DNA from: Collinsella phocaeensis
Lineage (GTDB): Bacteria; Actinomycetota; Coriobacteriia; Coriobacteriales; Coriobacteriaceae
Assembly (NCBI RefSeq): GCF_900119895.1
Contig: NZ_FQLR01000003.1
Span: 248,001-312,000 of the forward strand
Direction of reading: 5' to 3'
Length of the DNA: 64,000 nucleotides
In this document: positions 39,162 through 48,545 of the stretch, piece by piece
Layout: each line of letters begins with the position of its first letter
Position numbering within the stretch: position 1 is the stretch's first letter
Translations under genes and position numbers: made by a program
Notes under the pieces: generated by a model
Databases searched by the model: none
What the model was told of the DNA's origin: nothing
What the model saw: the letters and a program-made list of their open reading frames with translations, nothing else

Positions 39162-41621
39162 ATGGAATTCTTCGCAAGCTGCCCCGAAGGCTTCGAGAGC
39201 GCGCTCGCGCAAGAGCTGCGCCGCATCGGCCTCGCGCAGGTGCGCAAGCTCAAGGGGCGCGTCGGCTTCACCGGCGACGTCATCGACGCCGAGCGCGCAT
39301 GCCTGTGGTCCCGCCTCTCGAGCCGCATCTTCGCGGTCATCGCGCGCTTCGAATGCGGCGATGCGGACGACCTGTACGACGGCACGTTCGCCATCGCCTG
39401 GGAAGACATCCTCCGACCGGGTGCCACGGTCGCCGTCACCGCCCGCGGCACCACCGATGCGCTCAGGAACTCGCATTTCTCGGCCCTCCGGGTCAAAGAC
39501 GCGCTCTGCGACCGACTCATCCAGCAGACCGGCAAGCGTCCCGACGTGGACACCGAGCACCCGGATACCCGCATCGCGCTCTCCCTGCGCGGCCCCCGCG
39601 CGAGCCTGCATCTTGACCTCTCGGGCGAGCCGCTGTTCCGCCGCCTGCCCCGCGAGGCCACGCATGCGGGCGCGGCGCACGTGCTTCGCCCCGACTACGC
39701 CGCGCTCGCGCTCTCCGAGGCGGGCTGGTTCGACCTCTGCGGGCAGGAAGCCGAGGACGCCGGCGTCCCGATGCTCGTCGATGCCTGCTGCGCGGGCGGC
39801 GGCATCGTGCTCGAAGGCGCCCAGGCCCTGCTCGACCGCGCCCCCGGACTCACCCGCGCCCACTGGGGATTCGAGGGCTGGGCGCACCACGACCCCGACG
39901 CCTGGGCCGCCCTGCTCGAGGAGGCGGACGCCCGCGCCGAGGTCGGGGCGAGCCCGCGCGGCCGGATCATCGCGACGGACGTCTCCGGGGACGCGACGTC
40001 GTACGCGCGCCGCGTGCTGAAGGCCGCGGGCGTCGCCCGGTGCGTCACGTTCGCCCAGCCCGACGTCGACAAGATCCTGCCCAAGCTCGGTCTCGCCGAC
40101 GACGCCGAACCGCAGCGCGCGGCGCTGGTCGCCGACACAACGGAATGCCCCCTCTCGAAACTCAACCGCGTGCTCGGCCTGGTGAGCGAACTTCGCGGCA
40201 CCACGTCGCTCGGCTCCTCGAGCGTCGTCGCCCTCTGCCGCGACGAGCTGCTCGAGCGCGCGCTCGGGCCCGCAAACGACGCGTACACCGTCAAGCCCAA
40301 CAACGAGGACGCGACCCTCGCCGTATGGCGCGCCGGCCAGGCGTCGCCGGCGGAGCCCGACTCCCGCCCGAAGGCGCCGGAGGGAGAGGGCGCCCCGCAC
40401 GCCGCGGTCGTGACCGTCGATGTGGGCGGCGGCGCGCCCGTCCCGGTGCTCGTTCCGGAATCCGGCCAGTTCGCCGCGCGCCTGAGGAAGGTCGCCCGGC
40501 AGCGCCGCAAGTGGGCCAAGCGCGAAGGCGTCAGCTGCTACCGCATATACGATGCGGACCTCCCCGACTACGCCGCCTCGATCGACCTCTACGAGGGCGC
40601 GGGTGACGCGACCGACCACTGGCTCGTCATCTCCGAATACGCGGCGCCCAAGTCCATCGACGCCTCGCTCGCCCAGGCGCGCTTCATGGACATCCTGACC
40701 CTCGCCCCGCGCGTGCTCGGCGTCGACGCCGAGCACGTCGCCGCGCGCGCACGGACCCGCTCCCGCGGCGGGTCCCAGTACGCACAGGGTGGCAAGGCCG
40801 CAGCGGGCGGCGTTCGCGAAGCAGGAGGCGGCAAGCGGTCGGGCAAGCGGGGCGGCGGCAACCCGTCCCAGCCCTTCCTGATCGAGGAGGGCGGACTCAC
40901 CTTCGAGGTCAACTTCGACGATTACCTGGACACCGGCATCTTCCTCGACCACCGCGTCACGCGCGGGCTTGTGCGCGAGCACGCCAAGCAGGCGCGCTAC
41001 TTCCTCAACCTCTTCGCCTACACCGGGACGGCGACCTGCTACGCGGCGGATGCGGGCGTCGAGGAGACCGTGACCGTCGACCTCTCCAACACCTACCTCG
41101 ACTGGGCTGAGCGCAACATGGAGCGCAACGGCTTCACGGGTCACAACCACTACTTCGTGCGCGACGACGTCCTCGCCTGGATCCGCGATCAGCGCCAGAC
41201 CCGCAACCGGTGGGATCTCATCTTCTGCGACCCTCCCACCTTCTCCAACTCCTCGAAGATGGGCCGGCGCACCTGGGACGTCCAGCGCGACCACGTCGAC
41301 CTACTCGTCGGGGTCTCGCGCCTGCTCACGCGCGACGGCGAGGCCATCTTCAGCTGCAACCTGCGCACTTTCCGCCCCGACACCGCCGAGCTCGCGCGGG
41401 CGGGCGTGGTGCTGACCGACATCACCGCCGAGACCATCCCCGAGGACTTCGCGCGGAACCCGCGCATCCACAAGTGCTACCTGGTGCGCCGCTACGAGAT
41501 CGAGGAGGCGATGCGACTCGCCGGCTTCACCGACGCCGAGATCGCCGCGCGCCGCGCGGAGCTCGCGACGCGTCAGCCCCGCGCGCGCGAACCCCGGCGC
41601 CAGGAGCGCTCCCGCAGCTGA
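39162..41621 (+). CDS. rlmKL: RlmKL-type 23S rRNA methyltransferase, N-terminal MTase degenerate
   Basis: The 819-residue protein has THUMP (about 1-160), an RlmL-like methyltransferase (about 170-400) and a C-terminal RlmK methyltransferase (FDDYLDTGIFLDHR, LFAYTGTATCYA, FCDPPTFSNS, VQRDHVDLL). RlmK makes m7G2069 and RlmL makes m2G2445. The RlmK half looks complete. In the RlmL half the usual motif I (DPMCGSGT) reads DACCAGGG at 207-214, and the NPPYGERL segment is replaced by ADTTECPLSKL near 324-334. The m2G activity is therefore doubtful, although the rest aligns well. GAAAGAGG precedes the ATG at 39162. Confidence 0.85.
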   Translation: MEFFASCPEGFESALAQELRRIGLAQVRKLKGRVGFTGDVIDAERACLWSRLSSRIFAVIARFECGDADDLYDGTFAIAWEDILRPGATVAVTARGTTDALRNSHFSALRVKDALCDRLIQQTGKRPDVDTEHPDTRIALSLRGPRASLHLDLSGEPLFRRLPREATHAGAAHVLRPDYAALALSEAGWFDLCGQEAEDAGVPMLVDACCAGGGIVLEGAQALLDRAPGLTRAHWGFEGWAHHDPDAWAALLEEADARAEVGASPRGRIIATDVSGDATSYARRVLKAAGVARCVTFAQPDVDKILPKLGLADDAEPQRAALVADTTECPLSKLNRVLGLVSELRGTTSLGSSSVVALCRDELLERALGPANDAYTVKPNNEDATLAVWRAGQASPAEPDSRPKAPEGEGAPHAAVVTVDVGGGAPVPVLVPESGQFAARLRKVARQRRKWAKREGVSCYRIYDADLPDYAASIDLYEGAGDATDHWLVISEYAAPKSIDASLAQARFMDILTLAPRVLGVDAEHVAARARTRSRGGSQYAQGGKAAAGGVREAGGGKRSGKRGGGNPSQPFLIEEGGLTFEVNFDDYLDTGIFLDHRVTRGLVREHAKQARYFLNLFAYTGTATCYAADAGVEETVTVDLSNTYLDWAERNMERNGFTGHNHYFVRDDVLAWIRDQRQTRNRWDLIFCDPPTFSNSSKMGRRTWDVQRDHVDLLVGVSRLLTRDGEAIFSCNLRTFRPDTAELARAGVVLTDITAETIPEDFARNPRIHKCYLVRRYEIEEAMRLAGFTDAEIAARRAELATRQPRAREPRRQERSRS

Positions 41622-41679
41622 CCGAGCGTTCGGGCGGCCAGCCCGCCAACTCGCCGCAGCCCCATAATAATACCTGTTC

Positions 41680-41718
41680 AAACGCCATGTCCTTCGCTTC
41701 TTCGAAGACATGGCGTTT
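41680..41718 (+). terminator. Terminator between rlmKL homologue and kup
   Basis: AAACGCCATGTC pairs with GACATGGCGTTT (41680-41691 with 41707-41718). The 15-base loop contains TTCG repeats. Confidence 0.6.
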
Positions 41719-41732
41719 ACCGTGCGCAGCAT

Positions 41733-41738
41733 CTATAA
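41733..41738 (+). promoter_or_regulatory. -10 element of kup
   Basis: TATAAT lies 60 bases before the kup ATG, just past the preceding terminator. Confidence 0.5.
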
Positions 41739-41797
41739 TGTCTTGCAATCACGGCGGCGCGCCGCGCCGCCCGCATCGTCAAGGAGCACCAACGACA

Positions 41798-43840
41798 ATG
41801 TCACAAGCAATCGAATCGACCAGCGAGGCCCCGTCGTCCAAGACCGGGTCGCACGCCATCCCCGTGAGCATCGGAGCGATGCTCGTCACGCTCGGCGTCG
41901 TGTACGGCGACATCGGCACGTCGCCCATGTACGTCACCAAGGCGCTGCTCGCCGGCCAAGGTGGCATCATGACGGTGACCGAGGAGTTCATCCTCGGCGC
42001 CCTCTCGCTCGTCATCTGGACGGTGACCCTGCTCACCACCGTGAAGTACGTCCTCATCTCGCTGAAAGCCGACAACCACGGCGAGGGCGGCATCTTCGCC
42101 CTCTACAGCATCGTGCGCAAGTACGGCAAATGGCTCATCATCCCGGCGATGCTCGGCGGCGCCGCGCTGCTCGCCGACGGCGTGCTCACCCCCGCGGTCA
42201 CCATCACGACGGCGATCGAGGGCCTGCGCACCATCCCCGCCGTCCATCACATCATGGGCGACAACCAGATGAACGTGGTCATCATCACGCTCATCATCGT
42301 GTGCCTGCTGTTCGCCGTCCAGCGCGCCGGCACCTCCAAGATCGGCCGCGCCTTCGGCCCCGTCATGACCTTCTGGTTCCTGTTCCTCGGCGGCGCCGGC
42401 CTCGTCCACATCTTGGACAACCCCATCGTCCTCGCAGCCTTCAACCCGCTGCGCGGCATCGCGTTCCTGCTGAGCCCCAACAACCATGCGGGCATCATGA
42501 TCTTGGGCAGCTGCTTCCTCGCCACCACCGGCGCCGAGGCCCTCTACTCCGACCTCGGTCATGTGGGACGCGGCAACATCTACGCCACCTGGCCGTTCGT
42601 CAAGGTCTGCCTCATCCTGTCCTATCTCGGCCAGGGCGCGTGGCTCCTGGCCAACGCCGGTAACGCCGACCTTCTCGCCATCGAGGACCTCAACCCGTTC
42701 TTCCAGATGCTCCCCGAGATGGTCCGCCCGTTCGGCGTCCTGCTCTCCACCTGCGCCGCCATCATCGCCAGCCAGGCGCTCGTCACCGGCGCGTTCTCGC
42801 TCGTGTCCGAGGCGAGCCGCCTCGACCTCATGCCGCACATGCAGATCTTCTACCCCGCCGAGACCAAGGGCCAGCTCTACATCCCCATGGTCAACAACGT
42901 CATGTGGGTCGGCTGCGTCATCGTCGTCCTGCTGTTCCAGAGCTCCGCGCACATGGAGGCCGCTTACGGCCTCGCCATCACCATCACGATGATCTGCACC
43001 TCGCTGCTGCTCTTCTTCTACCTGCACGGCGTGCGCAAGATGAAGGCGTTCCCCTGGGTGTTCGTCATCTTCTTCGTCGCGCTCGAGAGCTTCTTCTTCG
43101 TGTCCTCGCTCACCAAGTTCTTCCATGGCGGCTACTTCACGATCCTCATGGCCGCCCTCATCATGGGCATCATGGTCAGCTGGTACAACGGCAGCCGCGT
43201 CGAGCGCCGCCAGTACACGATGCTGCCCGTGCGCAACTACCTCGACCAGCTCGACCGCCTGCGCGCCGACACGCACTACGAGACCATCTGCGACAACCTG
43301 GTCTACCTCACCAACAGCACGTCGACCGACATGCTCGACCGCGACATCCTGTACTCCATCTTCGACAAGCACCCCAAGCGCGCTAACGCCTACTGGGTCC
43401 TCAACGTCGAGGTCACCGATCAGCCGCACACCTTCGAGTACTCCGTCGAGAACTACGGGACCGACTACTTCTTCCGCGTGCACCTGCACCTGGGCTACAA
43501 GGTCAACCAGCGCGTGAACGCCTACCTGCGCCAGATCGTCTCCGACCTGTCCGCGTCCGGCGAGCTGCCGCCGCAGGTGCACGATTACTCCGTGTACGAC
43601 AAGCCCGGCGTGATCGGCTCCTTCCGCTTCTGCCTGATCCGCAAGACGCTTGCGCCCGAGTCCGACGTCGAGCAGCGTGAGCGCCATGCCATCGCCCTCA
43701 AGTACGCGATCCGACGCTTCGCCGGCTCGCCGGTGCAGTGGTTCGGCCTCGAAAACTCCAGCGTGTTCTATGAGTACGTGCCCCTGTTCACCAAGTTCAA
43801 GCCCGTCAACCGCATCAAACGCGTGGAGGTCGAGCGGTAG
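41798..43840 (+). CDS. kup: KUP-family potassium uptake transporter
   Basis: The 680-residue protein has the KUP signature from the first helix (LGVVYGDIGTSPMY), followed by the family motif GEGGIFALYS and about 12 TM helices, including YSDLGHVGRGNI. A roughly 200-residue cytoplasmic C-terminal domain follows. It brings in K+ with H+. The ATG at 41798 is chosen for AAGGAG 11 bases upstream and the leader MSQAIESTSEAPSS, as the family usually has a short polar N-terminus. No regulator or second K+ gene is adjacent. Confidence 0.95.
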   Translation: MSQAIESTSEAPSSKTGSHAIPVSIGAMLVTLGVVYGDIGTSPMYVTKALLAGQGGIMTVTEEFILGALSLVIWTVTLLTTVKYVLISLKADNHGEGGIFALYSIVRKYGKWLIIPAMLGGAALLADGVLTPAVTITTAIEGLRTIPAVHHIMGDNQMNVVIITLIIVCLLFAVQRAGTSKIGRAFGPVMTFWFLFLGGAGLVHILDNPIVLAAFNPLRGIAFLLSPNNHAGIMILGSCFLATTGAEALYSDLGHVGRGNIYATWPFVKVCLILSYLGQGAWLLANAGNADLLAIEDLNPFFQMLPEMVRPFGVLLSTCAAIIASQALVTGAFSLVSEASRLDLMPHMQIFYPAETKGQLYIPMVNNVMWVGCVIVVLLFQSSAHMEAAYGLAITITMICTSLLLFFYLHGVRKMKAFPWVFVIFFVALESFFFVSSLTKFFHGGYFTILMAALIMGIMVSWYNGSRVERRQYTMLPVRNYLDQLDRLRADTHYETICDNLVYLTNSTSTDMLDRDILYSIFDKHPKRANAYWVLNVEVTDQPHTFEYSVENYGTDYFFRVHLHLGYKVNQRVNAYLRQIVSDLSASGELPPQVHDYSVYDKPGVIGSFRFCLIRKTLAPESDVEQRERHAIALKYAIRRFAGSPVQWFGLENSSVFYEYVPLFTKFKPVNRIKRVEVER

Positions 43841-43875
43841 CGCGCAACCCCGCCCGCTTCTCCCGTATATACGAC

Positions 43876-43915
43876 CGGCGCCCCCGCCTCCCTCGATGTG
43901 GAGACGGGGGCGCCG
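43876..43915 (+). terminator. Terminator after kup
   Basis: An 11-bp outer GC stem (43876-43886 with 43905-43915) extends with an inner CCTCC/GGAG pair. It lies 35 bases past kup; the remaining 153 bases before the nitroreductase stop hold nothing I recognise. Confidence 0.65.
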
Positions 43916-44068
43916 CCGTGTCGTCACCTCGGGCCATCGCCGTGCCCGAAAGGGCGCTGACGCCCAATAGGCGATCGAAGCGGGTGGGCGGCCCGGCGCG
44001 GCCCGCTCACCCGAAGGCGGCGGACGGGTGGCGGAACGCCGATCGCCCGGATTCGTCGCGCGCGACGG

Positions 44069-44884
44069 CTACCAGTCCTCACCGACCCAGTTCTTGATCC
44101 ACAGCTCCATCGAGCGGGACATCTCCGCCATGAACGGGCTCGTGTGCTTCCGCGTGTAGATGTCCACCACGCGCTCGCCCGCCTCGCGCGCATGCGGGCG
44201 GAACATCGCGTCCATCTCCGCCACCTGGGCATCCAGAGTCGCCGCGTCGGCGCGGCGATAGCGCTCGGGCATCACGAGGTTCTCGCGCGGATGCGGGGTC
44301 TGCGGGCGAGCCTTCGCGGGGACGCCGAGGATCAGCATCGAGAGCGGAAAGGTGTGCTCCGGCAAGCCGAGCAGATCGCGGACCTCCTCCGCCTGCTCCA
44401 CCACGTCGCCGATATAGCAGCTTCCGAGACCCACCGCCTCCGCGGCGATCACCGCGTTCTGAGCCGCGATCACGGCGTCCTGGGAAGCGATGGCGAGATC
44501 GCCGAGACCCGGATGCCGCTTCGGCGTGCACCCGTGGCGTTCGCAGAACGCGTCCTCGAAGCATCCCACGTGCTCGAACAGGTCGATCCACTTGCAGTAG
44601 TCGACCACGAACACGAGCGCCCACGGCGCATGGGCGATCATGGGCTGGTCGTCGCAGAGCACGGCGAGCCGGTCGAGCGTGGCCTGCTCGCGGATGTCGA
44701 TGATCGAGTACATCATCATCGCCCCCGCGGACGGGGCACGGCTCGCGGCGTGCAGGACCGCGGCGCGCTGTGCGTCTGTGACCCCTGCCGGCTCATCGAA
44801 CTTGCGGGTCGACGTTCGACGGTCGATAAGCTCGAGTGCATCGCGCACGGGCGTCGTTTCCCCCATGGCGTCATCAGGTTGCAT
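44069..44884 (-). CDS. Nitroreductase family protein
   Basis: The 271-residue flavoprotein has the nitroreductase FMN-binding pattern: IDRRTSTRKFDE near the N-terminus, AASRAPSAGAMMMYSI, SQDAVIAAQNAVIAAEAVGL, GSCYIGDV, and LILGVPAKARPQTPHP. It should use NAD(P)H to reduce nitro groups, flavins or quinones. The C-terminal 60 residues are an extra helix-rich tail that ends in WIKNWVGEDW. GAAAGGGGAGG precedes the ATG at 44884. It is divergent from the LtaS-type gene over 160 bases. Substrate not predictable. Confidence 0.9.
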   Translation of the reverse strand: MQPDDAMGETTPVRDALELIDRRTSTRKFDEPAGVTDAQRAAVLHAASRAPSAGAMMMYSIIDIREQATLDRLAVLCDDQPMIAHAPWALVFVVDYCKWIDLFEHVGCFEDAFCERHGCTPKRHPGLGDLAIASQDAVIAAQNAVIAAEAVGLGSCYIGDVVEQAEEVRDLLGLPEHTFPLSMLILGVPAKARPQTPHPRENLVMPERYRRADAATLDAQVAEMDAMFRPHAREAGERVVDIYTRKHTSPFMAEMSRSMELWIKNWVGEDW

Positions 44885-45044
44885 AAGGCCTCCCCTTTCG
44901 TGGATTTATGCATATTTTAAGCTGGTAGAAGGCAGTGCTGACAGAATATCGACAAACGCAAGGTACCATGGTGCGTTGCTTCTGCGGGCAGACAGCCCGC
45001 GGCCTCCATACACCTCATCGCGCACACGCCCCAAAGGAGCCTTC

Positions 45045-47387
45045 ATGCCCGTCGCCCTCCTGACCTCCCTCTGCCTGGTCCTCAACATAGCCGGCCTGGC
45101 CCTCGTCATTCGCCGCGCCGAAAGCATGCGCGCGATCGGCGGCATCGCCATCGCATGGACCTGCCCCTTCATGGCCCTCCAGCTCTTCATCGCGATCTGG
45201 TCCGGCATCGGACTCGTCGAGCAGGATGTCCTGGGCGCCGTCGCCTTCAACGCGGCGGCGATCGCGGCATGCCAGCTCTCCGTGCGTCGAAACGAGATGC
45301 GCTCCCGTATCGAAGCCTGGCTCGCCGCGCCCCAGCGTCGCGCCGCGCGCCTCACGTTCCGCCCCGACTGCTCCGCGTGCGACAAGGCGGAGCGCTGCGC
45401 GCTCCATCCCGATGCGAACAAGCCCAGGGCCGTCGCGCGCCTCGTCGCAGCCATCGGGACGGCGCTGAGGCGGCCCGCGGTCGCGCGCACGCTCGCCATC
45501 ATGCTCGCGGGCGTCTTCGCCACCCTTGCGCTCGAGATCCCCTCGAACCACAACCTCGGCTGGATGTACCCGCTCTGCCTTCTGCTCGAATGGTCCCTCG
45601 TCAGCGCGCTGCTCGGCGGGCTGTTCTTCCTGTTTCAGCGCCGCGGCGCCGCGCCCGCCGTCCTCTCCTTCACCCTCTTCGGTATCGGCATCGCCGAGTA
45701 CTTCGTCGTCACCTTCAAGTCCATGCCCATCGCGCCGGGCGACCTCTCCGCGCTCTCCACGGCCGCCGCGGTCGCCGGGACCGGGTACACCTACACGCTC
45801 TCGGCCTGGTGCCTCTATGCGATGGGCTTCCTGTGCCTCGGCCTTCTGACCTGCGAGGCTTGCTCCCTCATCCGCGACGATCGCGACGCGACCGGGCGCC
45901 GGGCCCTCATCGTCAACCTTTTGGTCGCGCTGTGCTGCCTGGGCGGCGTCGCGGGCCACGTCACGCTCATCGACTACTACCACACCCTGCAGATCCAGGT
46001 GTACACGTGGCGCCCGCTCGAGAGCTACTACCGCCAGGGCTTCCTCCCGAGCTTCATCTCCGGAGCCCAGACGATCAAGCCGCCCAAGCCCGAGGACTAC
46101 TCCGTCGAAGCGGCCGAGAACCTGCTCTCCGAGTACGCCGACGCCTACGACGACAGTGAGCAGGCGACAAGCACCGCGCGCGCGGAAGCCGCCGCCCAGT
46201 TTGACGCCGAGAAGCCCACGGTCATCGCCATCATGAACGAGACGTTTGCGGACCTCTCCATCTACCAGCAGCTTCACGCCGGGTATACGGGGCCCGAATA
46301 CTTCAACGGCCTCGCCGACTGCCTGCAGCGCGGCGCCCTTTACGTCTCCGCGTACGGCGGCGGAACCTGCAACACCGAGTTCGAGTTCCTCACCGGCAAC
46401 TCCATGGCGAACCTCGGCACCGGCGTGTACCCCTACACGATCTACAACCTCACGGACACCGAGGACCTCGCCGCGCAATTCAAGGAGCTCGGTTACGACA
46501 CGACGGCCATCCACCCCAACCACGCCACCAACTGGAACCGCGAGAACGTCTACAGCGACTTCGGCTTCGACCGATTCCTGTCCATTGCCGACTACCAGGG
46601 GGCGGAGACCCTGCGCGGCATGGTGACGGACGCCGCCACCTACGACTCGATCCTCACCATGCTGGATGAGAACGAGAACCCGCAGTTCATCTTCGATGTG
46701 ACCATGCAGAACCATTCCGGCTACAACACCGGGCTCATCCCTGCGGACAAGCAGGTCAACCTCTCCATCGACGGCATGAGCGATCCCGAGGTCAACGAAT
46801 ACGTCTCCCTTATCCAGGAGTCCGACCGCGCGCTCAAGGACTTTCTCACGAGCCTCCGCTCCCTCGATCGCAAGGTCGTGGTCGTGTTCTTCGGCGACCA
46901 TCAGCCGTTCTTCCCCGACACCTTCAACGACCAGTGGTTCGCCGGCGAGGACGAGGCGGCGCATCAGGAGCGCCTGTGGCAGACGAGCTACATCATCTGG
47001 GCAAACTACGACGTCGACGGCATGATGCAATCCAGCGAGCGCGACGACCTCTCCGTCAACTACCTCGGCGCCGAGCTCATGCAGCTCATCGGCGCGCCGC
47101 TGAGCGACTACCAGAAGTCCCAGCTCACGCTGCGCGAGGCCCTGCCCGCCATCAACACGACCGGCTTCGAGGACTCCGCGATGCGCTGGTACCTCGCGAC
47201 CACCGAAACCGACGACCAGCAGGACGACGCCGCACTCGCCGCCGCCGAGAAGGCGCGGCAGGATTACGCGATGATGCAATATTACGAGATGTTCGGGGAC
47301 GGCTCGCAGATCTACACCGAGCACGCGCAGACCGCAGCGAACGAGACCAACCCCAACCTCGACCCGGGCACGACGAAGATCAAGTAA
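45045..47387 (+). CDS. LTA synthase-type sulfatase / phosphoglycerol transferase
   Basis: The 780-residue membrane enzyme has about seven N-terminal TM helices and an extracellular sulfatase-fold domain with VIAIMNETFADLS, TCNTEFEFLTGNSMANL (catalytic Thr region), HPNHATNWNRENVY, and VVVVFFGDHQPFF (metal site). This is the LtaS/OpgB alkaline-phosphatase-fold family, which transfers phosphoglycerol head groups from lipids onto surface glycolipids. Its cytoplasmic loop near residue 110 has CSACDKAERC, an unusual three-Cys cluster. AAAGGAG precedes the ATG at 45045; the longer frame to 44640 is rejected. It probably modifies a membrane-linked polymer; the acceptor is unknown. Confidence 0.85.
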   Translation: MPVALLTSLCLVLNIAGLALVIRRAESMRAIGGIAIAWTCPFMALQLFIAIWSGIGLVEQDVLGAVAFNAAAIAACQLSVRRNEMRSRIEAWLAAPQRRAARLTFRPDCSACDKAERCALHPDANKPRAVARLVAAIGTALRRPAVARTLAIMLAGVFATLALEIPSNHNLGWMYPLCLLLEWSLVSALLGGLFFLFQRRGAAPAVLSFTLFGIGIAEYFVVTFKSMPIAPGDLSALSTAAAVAGTGYTYTLSAWCLYAMGFLCLGLLTCEACSLIRDDRDATGRRALIVNLLVALCCLGGVAGHVTLIDYYHTLQIQVYTWRPLESYYRQGFLPSFISGAQTIKPPKPEDYSVEAAENLLSEYADAYDDSEQATSTARAEAAAQFDAEKPTVIAIMNETFADLSIYQQLHAGYTGPEYFNGLADCLQRGALYVSAYGGGTCNTEFEFLTGNSMANLGTGVYPYTIYNLTDTEDLAAQFKELGYDTTAIHPNHATNWNRENVYSDFGFDRFLSIADYQGAETLRGMVTDAATYDSILTMLDENENPQFIFDVTMQNHSGYNTGLIPADKQVNLSIDGMSDPEVNEYVSLIQESDRALKDFLTSLRSLDRKVVVVFFGDHQPFFPDTFNDQWFAGEDEAAHQERLWQTSYIIWANYDVDGMMQSSERDDLSVNYLGAELMQLIGAPLSDYQKSQLTLREALPAINTTGFEDSAMRWYLATTETDDQQDDAALAAAEKARQDYAMMQYYEMFGDGSQIYTEHAQTAANETNPNLDPGTTKIK

Positions 47388-47421
47388 TCCGCAGCGCACT
47401 GCCGACGCAGCCGCAACGCGA

Positions 47422-47455
47422 GGCCCGCCGACCGCCCCTCGGCAGTCAGCGGGCC
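47422..47455 (+). terminator. Terminator after LTA synthase-type gene
   Basis: A 7-bp stem GGCCCGC/GCGGGCC (47422-47428 with 47449-47455) lies 35 bases past the stop, with no T-run. Confidence 0.45.
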
Positions 47456-47513
47456 CACTCAATACAGAGGCGCATGCTTGAATAGATGGCGGGGGATGCG
47501 GGCGACGGGCTTC

Positions 47514-48341
47514 CTACATGCCGCGCAGACGTCCTGCCAGGCGATCAAGCACCTGGGGAGAGATGCCTGCATGGCCCTCGAGATACGCCCGCGCCGTTCC
47601 GTACCGCTCATGGAGATGCACGAGCGTCAACTCCATCTCGGACGGTACGGCCTCGAACAGGCAGCGCGGGGCGCGGCGGCGCAGGGCGATCGACACGGCG
47701 ACGCGCTGCGCGCGCAGCCCGCGACCGAGATAGCGCTGGGTGGCAGCGTAGTCCGCCACGATGTCGCCATCGGATACGCCCGCAAGACCGAGGAGCAGCA
47801 TCGCGATGACGCCCGTGCGGTCCTTGCCCGCCCGGCAGTGGAACAGCGCGCACCCCGATGCCCCATCTGAATCGAGGGCCGTCATGACCTGGGCGATGCT
47901 GGCACCGTCGTTATCGAGTAGGCTCTTGTACACCGTGAGCATGCGGTCCGGAAGCGCATCGCGAAACCCGTTTGAATTCAGCTGGTCGAGCATGGGGACG
48001 TGCGTGTAGACCACGCCATCGCGACCGCCGGCGTACGGATCCGGCCAATGGGACACCTCGAATCCGCTGCGCAAGTCCACCACGCGCGCCAGGCCGCCGT
48101 CTCCATACGAGCGCAGGAACGCGAAGTCGGCCTCGCGGAGACGCCGAAGCGACGGAGCGCGTAGGAAGACGCCTGCGGCCGTGGTGCCGCACCCGCCGTC
48201 CTCATCCGTAAACGCCAGGCCGCCGAGATCGCGCACGTTGTGGACGTGCCCGAGAGGGAGCTCGCCGCGATCGGGCGCGGCCGACGGCGCATGCGAGTCG
48301 CAGGCACCGGCAGCCCGGATCCCTTCTGACTCCGTTTTCAT
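47514..48341 (-). CDS. Tyrosine-protein phosphatase (Y_phosphatase3-like)
   Basis: The 275-residue protein has the VHNVRDLGGLA opening, FLRAPSLRRLREAD, VVDLRSGFE, and the P-loop FHCRAGKDRTGV with catalytic Cys and Arg (CxxxxxR). This pattern fits the bacterial tyrosine/dual-specificity phosphatase family with LipA/MptpB-type topology. It may dephosphorylate proteins, or phosphoinositides as MptpB can. The ATG at 48341 has AAGGAGG upstream. The gene follows the LtaS-type gene convergently; no kinase is adjacent. Confidence 0.88.
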   Translation of the reverse strand: MKTESEGIRAAGACDSHAPSAAPDRGELPLGHVHNVRDLGGLAFTDEDGGCGTTAAGVFLRAPSLRRLREADFAFLRSYGDGGLARVVDLRSGFEVSHWPDPYAGGRDGVVYTHVPMLDQLNSNGFRDALPDRMLTVYKSLLDNDGASIAQVMTALDSDGASGCALFHCRAGKDRTGVIAMLLLGLAGVSDGDIVADYAATQRYLGRGLRAQRVAVSIALRRRAPRCLFEAVPSEMELTLVHLHERYGTARAYLEGHAGISPQVLDRLAGRLRGM

Positions 48342-48545
48342 TCCCGCCTCCTTCGCGACGCGATCGGGGCGCCCCGGCCATCGCCGAAGCGCCTCTTCGT
48401 AGCCTACATGGTAGCGCCTCCCTCGACGCGATTTCTTACAGAGTGCTTACGTCTAGCAGAAGGTCGATGCGAACGATGGGCACGGACCGCAACGGCGTAG
48501 GTCACCGTTTTCGCTGGAGGGCATGCGGGTGCCAGGCGACACGGA

